Source: Epiperipatus broadwayi (lineage: Eukaryota > Onychophora > Udeonychophora > Euonychophora > Peripatidae). Taken from it: DNA of 64,000 bases. The stretch covers positions 16,731,490 to 16,795,489 of the forward strand of contig JAQFVV010012400.1 in NCBI GenBank assembly GCA_028023455.1. Direction: 5' to 3'. Below, piece after piece: positions 1 to 12,535 of the stretch (the first letter of the stretch is position 1; each line of letters begins with the position of its first letter). A model generated the notes under the pieces. It saw only the letters and a program-made list of their open reading frames with translations. It did not search any database and was not told the DNA's origin. The translations under genes were made by a program, and so were the position numbers.

Positions 1-2149
1 TTTAAGTAAATGAATCTATCTAACTAGAGATTCATTTAGTGACTAATAATGGATTGCAAGCAGAATTTTGGTGCTATTCTCCCTTTTCTCCCAAATACTA
101 AGCTTGCTTAGTAATCCTTAGGTATTAAAAAAATTTTAAATTCCATTTGGTTTTAACCTAAAACCATGGACATGATAGGCACATGTTCTAAATGCTACAT
201 TACAATGTTTTTGCACTTTGTAAAAAACCACTAGTCAAATATTAATTATGAAATTTTTGCAGAAATTATATAATATTATATAGAAACACTGTCTGTATGA
301 AAATAATTTACTATATTTATAGATATTAATAACACAAATTTATTTTTACTGTGAATGAATAAATAAATAATAGTAACATGCTACAAGTAGAAAACATTAT
401 TAGTTTGTGAAACAAATTATTTCCACATGTAAACCAGACTACAAATTAAAGATAGCAAATTATGAAAATTCATTATAAAGCTATTAATGTATACTCTGAT
501 ATTATTATGGAGAAAACCTTATAAGGATTACAGAGTTGACAATCTAGGCCTCGAAATGAGAAAAAAAACAAAAAAACTGTAGAGGTGGCAACCATGGAAT
601 AAATTTCTCAAGATCAGATTATGACTAATAAAAATATAAAAGCTTTACTCTAAATAAATATTTTTGATTCAAAGCAAATTAATAGTGAATAATATTAAAG
701 ATTAAATTTTTGTTTAGTTTACATAATAAATGAATAAAATTAATATTATGAATACAATGAATTTAAAATTTTTTACTGGTCTTATTTAGATATTAGAATT
801 TTAACAAATAGACTTACAAATATTATCTTAATACAAGAAATGAGTATATCTTTAAATTTAAACACCATAAGTTTAAATATCCATAATGATTTTTTTTTCT
901 CTTTAAAACAAAGGAAAGAATGATAGAATTACCATTAATGATAACTTATGACAACTATAGAAATCTGTCTTTAGATAGTACTGACACCCAATTAAGGTGC
1001 TCCATAAAATGTTGAGTAATTTGAATATTGTGTAAACCATTTTATCATATTTGAAACATCTTTCTAAAGTATATTATTTAAAATATATTTCTATTAATAA
1101 AAATGTAAAGTAATGAATATTTTGCAATTTAATAATTCTATAATCAATAAAATTTAGTTGGTTACTAATGAATGAATGATAGAGTGAGTAATAAGTTTTA
1201 TAAAATTATACTTACAATTTTTTAAAAAATATATTTTTTGTTACTCTTTGTAATGTTTAATCTTATGATTTAATAAAAATTCTATAAAACTTATTATTGA
1301 GAAACAACCACAACCATAGAGAATAAAATATGGAACTGAATAGAACATATGATTAAGGGATATCTTTCTAAGAAAATATCACATTATGAAATAATTTATT
1401 TCTAAATATTTATTTAATAATAACAGGAGAAAAATTTGAAATAATTTATTGAGAATTTTCATTATAATTTAATATTAAAAAAAAAATTAATGTGTTTACT
1501 TACTTGAATGTATCTATCAATTTTTTTTATATATAAAATATCTATCTCTTGGTTGTTTTTTTTATTTTTTTCTATATAAATATACTTTCTACAACAACAA
1601 AAAAAAAAACATTTGTAAAATGAACTAGTCACATGCAATACCCACATTTTATATGAAATTGAATTGCCTTTCAAATAAGATCTCATATGCATTCATAATT
1701 CAAATCGTTTATATATATGTGTGAGAGTGGAAAAAAATGATGAGCATATGAAATTTGTTGATTTTTCTCAAATTGCAAAATTGATAAAAAAAACATGTTT
1801 TAATTATATCTTAAAAGAATTGAGTGCAAATCAAAATATATCTAAAATTAGTATATGGTTTTAAGTATTTGTGATTAAAAAAAAAAAAAAAGAAGAAAAA
1901 AAACATTTATAAGGAATTTTTTAAATTCTAAGTGTAACTGTTGGAAATATGATTATAAAATATTTCAAGCATTTATTAACAATAGAACTTTTATTTATTA
2001 TAAATTTGTTTTCTAATGCATCAAAATTTTTCTGAAAATTTAAGGAAACATTCTAATTTTACTATTTGTAATTTTGATTGCATATATGAATACTTTTTGC
2101 ATACTGCATACATTTATTTTATTAAAAAATATAAACTTTTAAAACACCT
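1..2149. other. AT-rich non-coding DNA
   Basis: No gene, RNA gene or recognisable repeat family is visible. The stretch is dominated by A and T runs. The short open frames here are composed of Ile, Lys, Asn, Phe and Tyr codons, as expected from base composition alone. Confidence 0.7.
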
Positions 2150-2300
2150 TATATGCTTTTATGTATTGAAGCAGTCGGATCTGAGTTCGATCTTAGCTTC
2201 ATGACATCTAGCCATAAGCCCACTTCAAACCCTAGTACTAACCTTAAATTTTCGATGCAATGGGGCTTTATACGTTCAATCCACGCTAATTTCCATAAAG
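2150..2300 (+). repeat. GC-richer segment, possible tRNA-like retroposon fragment
   Basis: This stretch is clearly richer in G+C than its flanks. It contains GAGTTCGATC (around 2182), which resembles a Pol III box B. No box A, tail or target-site duplication could be defined, so the tRNA origin is only a suggestion. Confidence 0.25.
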
Positions 2301-2529
2301 GAAACTTATTTTATAAATGTGTATTAAAATTAATTCTTTCAGATTTAAATTGATCAATTCTAATAATAAATTCATGATAAAATTATTCATGAATTTATAT
2401 ATATTACAACTGCATGGATTGTACATATATATTTGTAAATATTTAAATATATATAATTGTTCGAAAGTTTCATTGCGTCAGGAATATTTGTTTTTACTTT
2501 TAAATAATTTGTTAAAGTTTTATTGATTA

Positions 2530-2716
2530 AAAGCTACATTTTTTCGATAAGCTTTCAGATTTCCCCATTCCAAAAACAATAGTTAAAGTTTTATTAATTA
2601 GAAAAAAAGATAAGGATTTCCTAATTAAAATCATTTTCTGATTTTAAGAATTCATTTTCTAATTAGAAAATGAATTCAAATAAATGAGTTTGAAAGCCTT
2701 ATCGAAGGAGTGTATT
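2530..2716. repeat. Palindromic MITE-like element
   Basis: The outer arms are imperfect inverted repeats. The left arm contains TTCGATAAGCTTTCAGA (2540-2556) and the right arm contains TTGAAAGCCTTATCGA (2684-2699), its complement with one gap. Inside lies a perfect 30-bp palindrome at 2648-2677, beginning GAATTCATTTTCT. The structure suggests a non-autonomous DNA transposon of foldback or Tc1/mariner style. No transposase and no clear TSD were found. Confidence 0.5.
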
Positions 2717-4350
2717 TAAAAACAACCAGTAAATCTAAAAACATTGATAATGAAAGAAACACTAGCCCGAAGGCATCAGAGGACAGATATATAGCTCTGA
2801 AAAGTTTGGAGAAAAAAAAAACCATCTTTGTTGCAGAAAAGTGCCAGTAAATTATATGCTGTTCAAAATCATGAATTCAAAAAGTGTTCCTATCATGGTA
2901 AGGGGCTAAACGTCAGGAATCTGGCTAGTGTTCCTGAAGTCCCCTAAAAATCTTCAATGGTGCTGCTGAATCTTTTCCGGACCAATCATGCTGCTAAAAT
3001 CGTGAAAATTCATTAAAATACTGTTCAAGTAATCGACCAAATGGTGCCTACGTTTTTTTACCAACTCGGACGTGTAACCTAAGAACCAGCCCGGAAGAAA
3101 TGGGTAATATGTTTTTATAATGAACCTTAAACTTTCTGGCCAGTTTCGAACTTTACTTTACACTCCCTTTTAGAGCTCTTTTATTCTTTAATGTAACAAT
3201 CTTTATAAAACCTTTTATTCATGCTACTGTAAATTTATATCGTAGTTCTCTCAACCTCTAGTCTTTAAACTTTCTCTTTTCTTACTTGGCGGTTCATTTA
3301 CTATATTATATATATATATATTTATCGTGTGATTTATTAATGTCATTTATTTTTAATTATATGCCGATAATCTTTCGACTCGATCTCTTTTGTTTCTGTT
3401 GCCTTGTGCAAATAATAATATATTAATTCTAATGTAATTCTCGCCCATTAGAACTAGATTAACCGTTCTATCAATTATCGAGTCGAAAGAGATTATTAAA
3501 TGAGTGTGTTATTTTTATAATTGGCTAATAATAAATTATTAGCTCCGTTTTTAATCTATGCCCCAGCTATTTTTTGTATTCACCAATATGTATTTATTCA
3601 TATCTAATCTTAAAATGTTTTATTGCAAAAGGGCCGATAAAGGATCAAATATATTCTAATTCACCTTTATTATTTAAGATTCAGGAAGGGCACGATGATT
3701 GGGGCATAATTAATATGATTTACAAATACTTTAAAATAGTTTTCATTAAAAGCTCGTTTGACTTTAATTAATTGATCAAGTCATCACGTAAAACGATGAC
3801 TATCAAGTCATCATCATCAAACGTTGCTGATGTAGGGCAATCTTCCGCTCCGTTAGGCTGGTCGGTGATTATATTTCTGTTATTTTAAATTATCGAGGAA
3901 GAAAGCACTTCCTCTCCTGTTCATATTAGTCAAAGGGCATAAGACTTGTCAGACGCAAGCCGCCATAGGACTTCGATTATCGACTAGCTATTATCTTTCA
4001 ATTTTATTTTATAGCTCATAATTCGTCAGCACCGTTATCTCTCTGTTCCAGTAAAGCCCGCTCTGATGCTCGTAATTCGTGACGAAGTGATTTCAATTAA
4101 AGTCGAACAAATTCTCAGTTATATTTAATTAAATAAGTTTTCCAATAAAGATTCTTGCTCTTCATGAATGGATTTGCGAATGTGAAAATAAATATCACAT
4201 TCTTTCGTAAAAAATTAGAGTAATAATTTCCTTTACTAATGAATACCTTTATCTCCCTTTATTTTCTTGTTGGGAGCATAGACATAGACTTTGAAATATT
4301 GCGTAATATTCATTGGCATATAATAAGGACCGCCACTCGTATTATAATTA
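2717..4350. other. CpG- and GC-enriched tract of unknown identity
   Basis: This 1.6-kb tract has many more CG dinucleotides and fewer homopolymer runs than the rest of the window. It holds several small inverted repeats, for example GATAATCTTTCGACTCGAT (3366-3384) against 3477-3496, and GCCCCA/TGGGGC around 3560 and 3699. Near-repeats of AATTCGT occur around 4020-4080. No long open frame is visible. It could be a solo LTR, a cluster of small DNA elements, or unmethylated regulatory DNA; I cannot decide. Confidence 0.4.
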
Positions 4351-4559
4351 TAAACTTTGTTTAAGGACTAGAATTAATTAATTTAATCTTTATTTAAAAT
4401 TCAAACCAAACAAATTATTATTATTAAATATTTTCTAAACACACTTGGTTTCTTAAGTCTTTTTATTCATAATTATTTTAATGTTAATGCTTGCTGTCTG
4501 TGTTGGCAACCCAAACATATACATATGATTCGATTTAAAATTATTTTAGTCAGTTCATT

Positions 4560-4745
4560 ATCCGATATTAATGTCAGTTCAGGGGTCTCTGATCCTCACC
4601 AACCGTTGAGCTAGTTTCTTGGTGCATAGCACTGTGCCATCGATTTATGCTAATCTGAGCTGGTGAGTTGGGTTTGAATTCAGTTTGAACCAGCTGAGTT
4701 TGGATCCAACTTTCAGTTCTTTTGGTGGTTTTTTTGACTGGTACA
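4560..4745. repeat. Unclassified short repeat-like segment
   Basis: A stretch of balanced base composition with internal inverted repeats (GAGCTGGTGAGTTGGGTTTG against CAAACCCAACTCACCAGC-like pairs). On the minus strand GGTTCAAACTG resembles box B. It looks like a decayed retroposon, but no other copy was seen in this window. Confidence 0.3.
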
Positions 4746-6387
4746 GTATGTATACATAAAAAATTAAATACTGCCTAACACTATATTAGGAATGATAAAT
4801 AAAATATGATAATCATATTACATTATAATATAGCAAAAATAAAATTTTACTAAACTTTTCTCACAAACATGATTTCAGCTATTAAGAAATAGACATTCTC
4901 AAAGTGAAATACAAACAACAGAGATGTACAAAACGAAATAGCTTTCCCATAATTCACTTCAAAAACTAACCATCTTTAGCATCAAAGGATGTTTTCATGG
5001 AATTGATGGCCTCAGATTCAAGATTTAAGTATTTGTTTCTTTGTCTCTTCATTTTAATTCATTTTTTTCCATAAAAGATAACCTCTGCATTGTCAAATAA
5101 TATTTTGTGAACTATATTCAGTTTATAAATATACAAAGCTAAATTATGACACATATTTTTAACACTATTCTTATGAACTTTAATTCTTTCATTAAGCCTC
5201 AATTTACTTTGACCTAGATAAATTTTTTAACTGTAAGGAATCTTATTTATCATTGCTAGTATAGCATTAGATAGTATTTAATTTTATATTTTGGGTGTTT
5301 GGCTATTTATATTTTTAAATAGAGTTTATATGATTTTTGGTGATTTTCAATTATTTATATTGTGTAGTGTATTATATATATGTTAGTAGTTATTTAAGGT
5401 TTTTTTGTTTTTGTTTTATTTTAGTATTATTAGTTGTTTTATTTTAGTTAGTATGTGGCAGATAATTTTTAATAATTTTTCTTTTGCAGAAATTGAGGGC
5501 ATAAAGAAATAACTTAATATGTTAATAAAATGGAATCTTTAAAGGCTATCAATTTTTTTTAAGAATTGTATGTTTTATAATATTTTTGCCAAGTTCTATA
5601 ATGTTAGATAAGATAAAAATTAATTTCTTTTCTATATACCTTTACTCCTCTTAACAGGGTAATCAGTTCTTCAAACCTCATCATTAAGCAAGAATATTGT
5701 ATAAAGAACAAGTACTTGTAATGGTTTCCTATGGAAAAAAATTTAGCTGATTATTCAAACTAAAAATTACATTATAAGCTGTGAACAAAGAACTTAATCT
5801 AGAATATATAATAATTTAAAAATATCCTTAATATACATTATATGCTTGTGTAAATTGTGCTATGGTTAGTATAGAAATATGCACTTAAAATATGTATGTA
5901 TGATAATGCATTTTAAATCTATGTAAAAAACATAGCTTAAAGTTGTCCTTTCTGATGATCCATTCATCAATCATCCAACTTTCTGAGTCATCAGTTGCTC
6001 ATTCTAAGATCCATCCTTGTCTTCTAAATACTTTGATTTCGTTTGGATGAGTGAACTAGATGTTGATGGCCGAGGATCTTTGGAAAAAAAGTTTAGATTG
6101 AACTGATGTGCTTTTTGATTTCACTTTTCATATGGGATGCCCTGATTTCATGATTTTGGAAAGTTTTGATGCACCTAGATGGTTTGTGCACTTTCTTCTA
6201 TTTTGTCTTGGTTTTTAAAAATTCTGGCAACAGTAAACATGAATAAATTTATAGAAAAACAGATGTCATGATTTCCTTCTCTTTCCACTTGACATGAAAT
6301 ATCAATTTTGGTTTTCAAACTCAGAAATTTTCTAATTTTTTTCATAGTCTTATCAGTATTAGTTGCTGCCATGATTTTAATTGAAAC
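4746..6387. other. AT-rich non-coding DNA
   Basis: No gene is visible. A slightly more complex part at about 5940-6190 may be an unrecognised old repeat. The rest is A/T-rich simple sequence. Confidence 0.6.
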
Positions 6388-6582
6388 TGCAAGACTGGAG
6401 ACAAAATCTCACTTATAATATCTTGATTGTAATAATTAAATAAGATTTAATATAAACTTTTAATTAAACCTAGCACAATGTATATGTAAATTGAACCGTT
6501 TAATTCAAAGATTACATATTAAATCTTATTTAATTATTACAATCAAGGTGTTAAAATTGAGATTCTTGTCTCCAGCCTTGCA
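6388..6582. repeat. Foldback element with about 66-bp arms
   Basis: The left arm 6388-6453 (starting TGCAAGACTGGAGACAA) and right arm 6516-6582 (ending TTGTCTCCAGCCTTGCA) are inverted repeats with few mismatches, around a 62-bp AT-rich centre. It looks like a small MITE. No coding sequence and no convincing TSD were found. Confidence 0.7.
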
Positions 6583-7600
6583 TTATTGATTATGAGTTTA
6601 ATAACTTTAAAGTGCCATATTCCCTTCTGACTGATAAATTATTAATGCTTATAAGTATCAGAGCTCTAAGAATAGGTGGATTCATTCTATTCTTAATCCT
6701 TTAATTAATTCATAGTTTGAGGGAGTGATTTACTCCTTTTGTTTACATATACATTAAGCTTTGCTTAATTCAAAATTTTATTTAAAGTTTATAAATTAAA
6801 AGATTATAGAAAACCAGAGATATTGAATATATAGTAAAAGAGACAGTTCATTGTAATTATGATTATTAATTTTTGGGTATTATACTCCGGAGTCTGAGAT
6901 TCTAGCAGTACATTAAACCATGAATTGATTCCAATGTTGTCATTTCCAAAATTCAAACTTTTTGTTAATTCTTGAGCTATAAAGCCATTCAATTATTTTA
7001 TTTTTTTATTTATTGATATTTACTGAATAAGATTTTGGGGAAAAAAATAGAATTATTGAACTAAAAAAAAAGCATATATCTCATTAAATTTATTAATTTA
7101 TACATATTTACTGAACTTGTTTTCTTTTATTTTTAAATATGTGTAATATATTTATTAATAAAACTGGAGTACATATTGAAAACATGTATAATACAGTATA
7201 TACACATTATAAATGCATATGTACTTTATAGTAATTCTGAAAACTAAACTGCTTAATATTAATTTTGGATTTTTTTTATCAATTGTCTTTTTTCTGTCAT
7301 AAATAAAATGGCACTAAGGGTTGTGCTATTTTATTTTTGAGTCTGTTTTTAACAGAGAACCTGCTTGATAATGATTTATTATTAACTTTAGGCTAGTACA
7401 CATAAATGTATATATGCATTAAAAATTCATCAATTTCACTAACTGTGCCAAGACTTGGAATTAAATATTTAAGATATGGGAGACTATGTTAGCATTTCTG
7501 GTAATTCTAGAAATAAATGAGCCACAAATTATTTATGGCATAAAATCTGCAGAAATTTTGTTATCATAGCATTTTTATTGCTATAAATCTTGGTAACTCT
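6583..7600. other. AT-rich non-coding DNA
   Basis: Nothing recognisable. Long A/T-rich tracts with no coding signal on either strand. Confidence 0.6.
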
Positions 7601-7604
7601 ATCC

Positions 7605-7690
7605 TTATAATATATTGTTAGCATATTCACATGTCATTCTCAAGATTTGAGGTTGAATCCTGTCTGAGTAAATTTGAAAACTTTTTTGGT
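7605..7690 (+). repeat. Degenerate tRNA-like retroposon
   Basis: TTAGCATATTCACATG (about 7618) resembles a box A region. GAGGTTGAATCCTG (about 7649) fits box B, at a spacing typical of Pol III internal promoters. This suggests a decayed tRNA-derived SINE on the plus strand. No TSD was found. Confidence 0.35.
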
Positions 7691-8576
7691 TCCAATTAGA
7701 TTAACAATATCTCATATATATAACCGGCTCATAATCAAACCCACCTAACTATCCAATATATTATTTGATTAATGTGTATCTAGCAATTCTTAGCTAAAGT
7801 GTTAAAACAAAGAGTGGAAAATGTTCAAATCCTCACCACCCAGCAAGTTCCAAGTCTGATAATACCTTATTCTTTATTGTTTATCTGTAGAGACTATTGG
7901 AAAATCCTTTACTCTTCAGGGTTTTTTTTAAAGATTACTTTCCTTATTATTTCACTCTTTCTTATTTTCTGAAGTTATTTGTAGTAGATTCCTCCTATTT
8001 AATGAGTAAGGATAGATAATGCTGTTTGTATATCATTTTCAACCATTATTGATCCTTTGCATAATGAAGGTCTTTCCAAATTTATGCCAGCTTTTCCAAT
8101 TCATAGTCTCTTCTCCACATCAAACCAGCAAATTTTATTATTTCATTTTCTCTTTTTAGATCGTTGACAGTCTTTTGGAATCCATTTTAAAAATTTATCT
8201 GTTCATCTTTTATTGTCTCTTTTAATAATAAATCTAGCTTAGTTCCATTTCCCCTTTAATTATTTTAATATTAATGATGACTGTTGTTTTCTGATGCTCA
8301 TATTTCACTTTTGATCTTTTTGTTAGTAGTCGGAAGTCTATATTGCTCTTCTGTTATGTGTTTATGTTTCAGATCCATGTATAAGAATTAATAAAAAATA
8401 TCTTTTAAAAATCTTTTCAAACTCGTAGGAATACTTCCTTTTAAAATTAAGCCATTTTTATCAAAAACATTTCATCCAAGTTTAATTCTATGATTAATAT
8501 CATGTATTATATTTCAATCCATATTAATAATCCAATAATAGTATTTTTAGTTGTTGATTTCTTGTATTTATAGAAT

Positions 8577-8815
8577 CAAATGTCTTTTCATAATCTATAA
8601 GCCCAAAATATACATCTATATACTAATATGTAGATGTAATAATTGCCTTTTCATTGTAGTAACATTGGTTATATAAAACTTTTACACAAAAATTATAATC
8701 TTATAAATTACTTTTAGTTATATACTTCAACCTTATTGAGGTTAACCAAAATTGTCAAATTTTACACATCATACATAATATTAAATTGTGTTCTTTATTA
8801 ATATTCTTAATTTCT
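8577..8815 (+). repeat. Direct repeat within LINE, copy 1
   Basis: This segment is highly similar to 9670-9890, with shared stretches such as ACCTTATTGAGGTTAACC. Both copies encode the minus-strand DYEK region of the RTE polymerase. Their spacing of about 1.08 kb implies a tandem duplication, or a nested or chimeric LINE insertion. Confidence 0.75.
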
Positions 8816-8938
8816 TTTATCTTTTTAGCATTTATCTGTAGTCCTATTTTTTTATTTTCATCTGATAATTCTTCAACATTTTCTGAAGCTTTGAAGCCTT
8901 ATGTGCAAAAACAATTATATCATCTGCATAATGTAGAT

Positions 8939-9388
8939 CAGAGATGGCCAACTTTTGTGTTCATAAGATCTACTTTTTATTTTGAAAAAGTGTTGCGATT
9001 AACTTGTTGTCATGGCATAGTCTAAGTGAAGGGAGGTTGTGAAATACATACTATTTTTATATATTTATGTAAAAAATAACAATTATTTAACGGGCCAAAA
9101 AACTCATGTCCGGGGGAATTAAAGTAACATGAGTAATTATTAACAATATATATTAATTCAAATTAGCTATATCAAGTCAAGATTAAAAATATTATTTTCA
9201 ATAATGATATGACTTAATGGACTTCACCTATCTAGAATTGAAAAAAAAAATAGAACAAAAAAAACTAGAAAATCTTGACTTAATTTGTTTCACTTGTAAC
9301 CCAATGGCTCTTGCCAGATTGGCCTCGCGATCGACCAAAATTGGCTTAATTGACCAGTGGATCATGATCGACTTGTTGGCCACCCCTG
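8939..9388. mobile_element. Non-autonomous hAT MITE with TSD
   Basis: The left end CAGAGATGGCCAAC and the inverted right end (CAGGGGTGGCCAAC on the minus strand) are hAT-style termini. They are flanked by ATGTAGAT (8931-8938) and ATCTAGAT (9389-9396), an 8-bp TSD with one mismatch, the size expected for hAT elements. The interior (450 bp in total) carries no transposase. It interrupts an RTE LINE exactly upstream of its YADD motif, so it inserted after the LINE. Confidence 0.8.
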
Positions 9389-9589
9389 ATCTAGATGACT
9401 TAAATAATTTTCAATATATTTTTATTCCCATAACTTCCTATTTTAATTTACAAAATACTTTTTGTTAAATTGTCGTAAAAAGTTATGGAGATATAGAATC
9501 ATTCTATCACACATCTTTTTAATGTTAATCTTCTTAATATATTTTTCAGAATAAGGTAATTTCTCAGGTTTATATTTTGATAGTTTAAA

Positions 9590-9680
9590 GCCTTAATCTC
9601 TGTGTAAATGTTTATAGAAACAAATATTTTTAGAAGCCTTAATCTCTGTGTAAATATTTATAGAAACAAATATTTTTTCA
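9590..9680 (+). repeat. 46-bp tandem duplication
   Basis: GCCTTAATCTCTGTGTAAAT begins at 9590 and again at 9636. The copies differ by very few bases, indicating a recent local duplication inside the LINE relic. Confidence 0.8.
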
Positions 9681-9890
9681 TAATCTATAAATCCAAAGTA
9701 TACATGTATATAGATGTAATAATTGCGTTTTCGTTGTAGCAACATTAGTTATATAAACTTTTACAAAAAAGTTATAATCTTATAAATTATTTTTTGTTAT
9801 ATATTTAAACCTTATTGAGGTTAACCAAAATTGTCAAATTTTACACATCATACATATTAAGCTGTGTTCTTTATTAATATTCCTCACATT
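9670..9890 (+). repeat. Direct repeat within LINE, copy 2
   Basis: Second copy of the segment at 8577-8815; see that entry. It includes the minus-strand DYEK box and shares long identical stretches with copy 1. Confidence 0.75.
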
Positions 9891-9950
9891 ATTACATTTT
9901 TTTAATTATTTTCTCATCATTAGCACTGATTGTCATATACTTAAGTCATT

Positions 9951-10242
9951 ATTTTATATTGCTAAAGCTATTAATATATGGTGTATCTGAACTTAGTTCA
10001 GTCCCATATGGCTATTTAAATTAGATAGCTGGATTGGAAGAAATATGGATGTCTGAAAATTTCAGATTTTCTAATTAATAGTTATCCATTAGATAAAGTG
10101 CTGGATTTGTCCTGGTATTTTTAATCTAATGCTTGAATATCCTAGCACCTCACTGAGGAAACCAGTAGCCGAAAACAGTCTGGGGCTAGGGATATTCTGC
10201 AAAGCTTGTTAGAGCTTATTTGTGAGCTCTTTATGTAACATT
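9951..10242 (+). mobile_element. R2 retroposon, single unit
   Basis: One copy of a family seen twice more at 37421-38146. It begins TTTATATTGCTAAAG, carries a box-B-like TTCAGTCCC followed by CATATGGCTATTTAA, and ends near GAGCTCTTTATGTAACAT. Its 3' part contains GAATATCCTAG (10134) complementary to CTAGGGATATTC (10181), enclosing a hammerhead-like core at 10153-10174. It has no coding capacity. tRNA-derived, SINE-like status is inferred from the box-B-like motif. Confidence 0.6.
10153..10174 (+). ncRNA. Hammerhead-like core in R2 unit
   Basis: CTGAGGA, then an AACCAGTAGCC segment, then GAAA. This matches the invariant hammerhead bases C3-U4-G5-A6-N-G8-A9 and G12-A13-A14. An 11-bp outer stem with one bulge encloses it. 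The stem III end and cleavage position are not clear (a G appears where H17 is expected), so catalysis is doubtful. CCTCACTGAGG is also a simple palindrome, which could create the left half of the motif by chance. Confidence 0.35.
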
Positions 10243-12535
10243 AAAAAAAATTTCTTAATATATATATACATTTCATAATATATTGTAATGAAAGTATTAA
10301 TTCATAACTGTAATCATTTTTTTGTATATCCTATTTAAATCAATATTATTTTTCTATTTATTCTTGATAAATAATTTATGTTATGTTTCAATTTAAATGG
10401 CCATAATAAATTAATATCTTTAAAAAAGATAAAAAATGAAATCTCTTTTTAAGAAGAAATGTGAAGGCTATATCTTAGTATAGTTTTAGTATAAGGTAAA
10501 ATTGTAATCATAATTAAAAAAGCTTACAGTATTTTTTTAAAATAAAGACAATACTAATACTGCTTTATACCTGGAGAAAATATTAAAAACATTTTACAAT
10601 CTTGAGGTATTTTTGCTATATATAATTTGATTTTTTATTTTGAATTTTGTTTCAAAGAAAACATTTTATCTAATATGAATTTTTTCGTCCACTGAGATGT
10701 GTGATTATTTATTCTTTTCGAAAGGCATTTTTAATAAAAAGTTTAGTTTGATCTTTAAAAATTTGTTTAAACTTTAGAAAATCAAATTTTCTTTTATAAG
10801 AATTCACTTTCATTTACATCATATTATCATATTTGTAGCAGCTTCATTATTATTAAATTGAATTTACTAAAGGTAATTAGAAATAATAATATATTATTAA
10901 ATTAGATCTTGAAATATTTAATATAGAGGAGAAAGAATTGTTTGCAACTTTTCCAGAAATATTAAGTGTAAAAAATTTATTATTAAAATCTCATATCTAT
11001 ATATTTAGTATACTTTACATTATAAACTTATTTGACATTTTTTTTTATTTTGTGTAAAATGTTCATTTTAGAAATAATGATTTTTTTTTTTTTTTTTGAT
11101 AATGAAATATTTTTATTACTATTTTGATTTTTTATAATTTTGTTATATGATTTTACCAAAAGAGAAAAAAACCTTCTTCATTAGCAGCAAAGGTCTCATA
11201 TCATAATGTTATTGTCTATGTATCAATATTTATTTGACTAATTCAAATTATGATGGTGCTACCTTCATCCAGTTCATAACTAAATGTCTATTTGACAGTC
11301 AATATTGGATAGAATTAAAATGAATCTATCCAAGTTTTCTTTACATACTTATTATTTTGCCAAATAAATTATTTTGATGTGATTGAAAATTATTTTATCA
11401 TTGACATGGTAACAAATTAATCTGTTAATGTATCAGTCATTCATGAATTATTTGGCAATCTTTCTATTTTGTGTTTCTTGTCTTATGCATTGATATTACT
11501 TTATAATAAGTGATTAATCTTATACATTGATCTGCTTGACAGATTATTTACTAAAAACAGAATATATCATCCTGTTTGTAATCAATTACGTACCTATGTA
11601 TTTTTTATTTTATTTTTGAGAATAATACATTTTTCTACTTGATTATTGGATAAAAGTAGATGCATTTAATCTAGTTATGAACCTTTTTTGGACAATATTT
11701 GTTTTCATATAGCTTTTAAACCCCCCCCCCCCAGTACTACGTATATGTTTTTAATAATAATGAACATTTCTAATATCTATGATCAAATATTAAAAAAATA
11801 TATTTAATATTGAGTGCAGTATGATGTGCCTTGGCATTGCTTTTACAATAGTGGGTTGATTCTTTGTATGCTAAACATTGATTTATGAAACAATTCCAAA
11901 TTTAATCCTTACATTGTTTGAGAGCCTGTCATTAATTATTTAAACATTAGATAAGCAATAAATAATTTCTTATGTACATATTTTTATGTGATGGAAAAAT
12001 AGAACTTTTGTTGTACTTTTTATTTGATTGAACTTTTAATTTTTAACTTTGCATTTAATTAATGTTTAGTTAGTATTAATGATAATGGCAGGTAAAAAAA
12101 GGTACATTAAAAAATAATTTGTGATAGTTAACCATTTGGAAATTTTAATTGTATATATTCAAACTGTTTTTTTGAATTATGAATACATTGAATGTTCTTT
12201 TTTTTTTTCTTCTTCACATTGTCATTTATAATTATAATAAAAAAAACTTTAGAAATTTAAAATACATATTTTTAATATATTTTTACCATCCCTCTTCGAG
12301 AAACTACTTGTTATCATTAAATTTTTTATTTATACTCAGAGAATAGTCCTTTTGCTTTGTATTATGCACTTTAGAGTATATAAATATTTTTAATATAAAG
12401 AGCAATGAATTTATTTTTGTCTATAAAAATATTATGAAGACATTTTTTTTAGTAGTTTCTCTAAGATGAATGTAAAAGTATACTAAAAATATGCTATTTT
12501 AAATTTCTAAAGTTAATTTGCCTGTTATAGATGTG
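10243..12535. other. AT-rich non-coding DNA
   Basis: No gene is visible. An uninterrupted run of 12 C lies at 11721-11732, unusual in this AT-rich setting; a T16 run lies near 11083. The rest is A/T-rich simple sequence. Confidence 0.6.

Larger units (their letters stand above)
8030..9890 (-). pseudogene. RTE-type LINE reverse transcriptase relic
   Basis: Read on the minus strand, conceptual translation with frameshifts gives the ordered landmarks of an RTE-clade polymerase. These are an (I)DYEK box (about 9690 and again about 8600), DSISP-LF (about 9490), YADDIIVFA (about 8920), GLQIN (about 8840), and a C-terminal AG-MWRR...W-DL (about 8060-8150) matching the tail of the copy at 54986-55346. 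Many stops and shifts make it non-functional. The YADD region is interrupted by a hAT MITE (8939-9388), and sequence from the left and right of that insertion joins into one continuous protein. The segment 8577-8815 is repeated at 9670-9890, giving two DYEK boxes but one YADD box. Confidence 0.75.

Noticed and set aside
9217-9468. 83-codon plus-strand frame
   Set aside because: It runs across the right end of the hAT MITE into the RTE relic, so it is a chance fusion.
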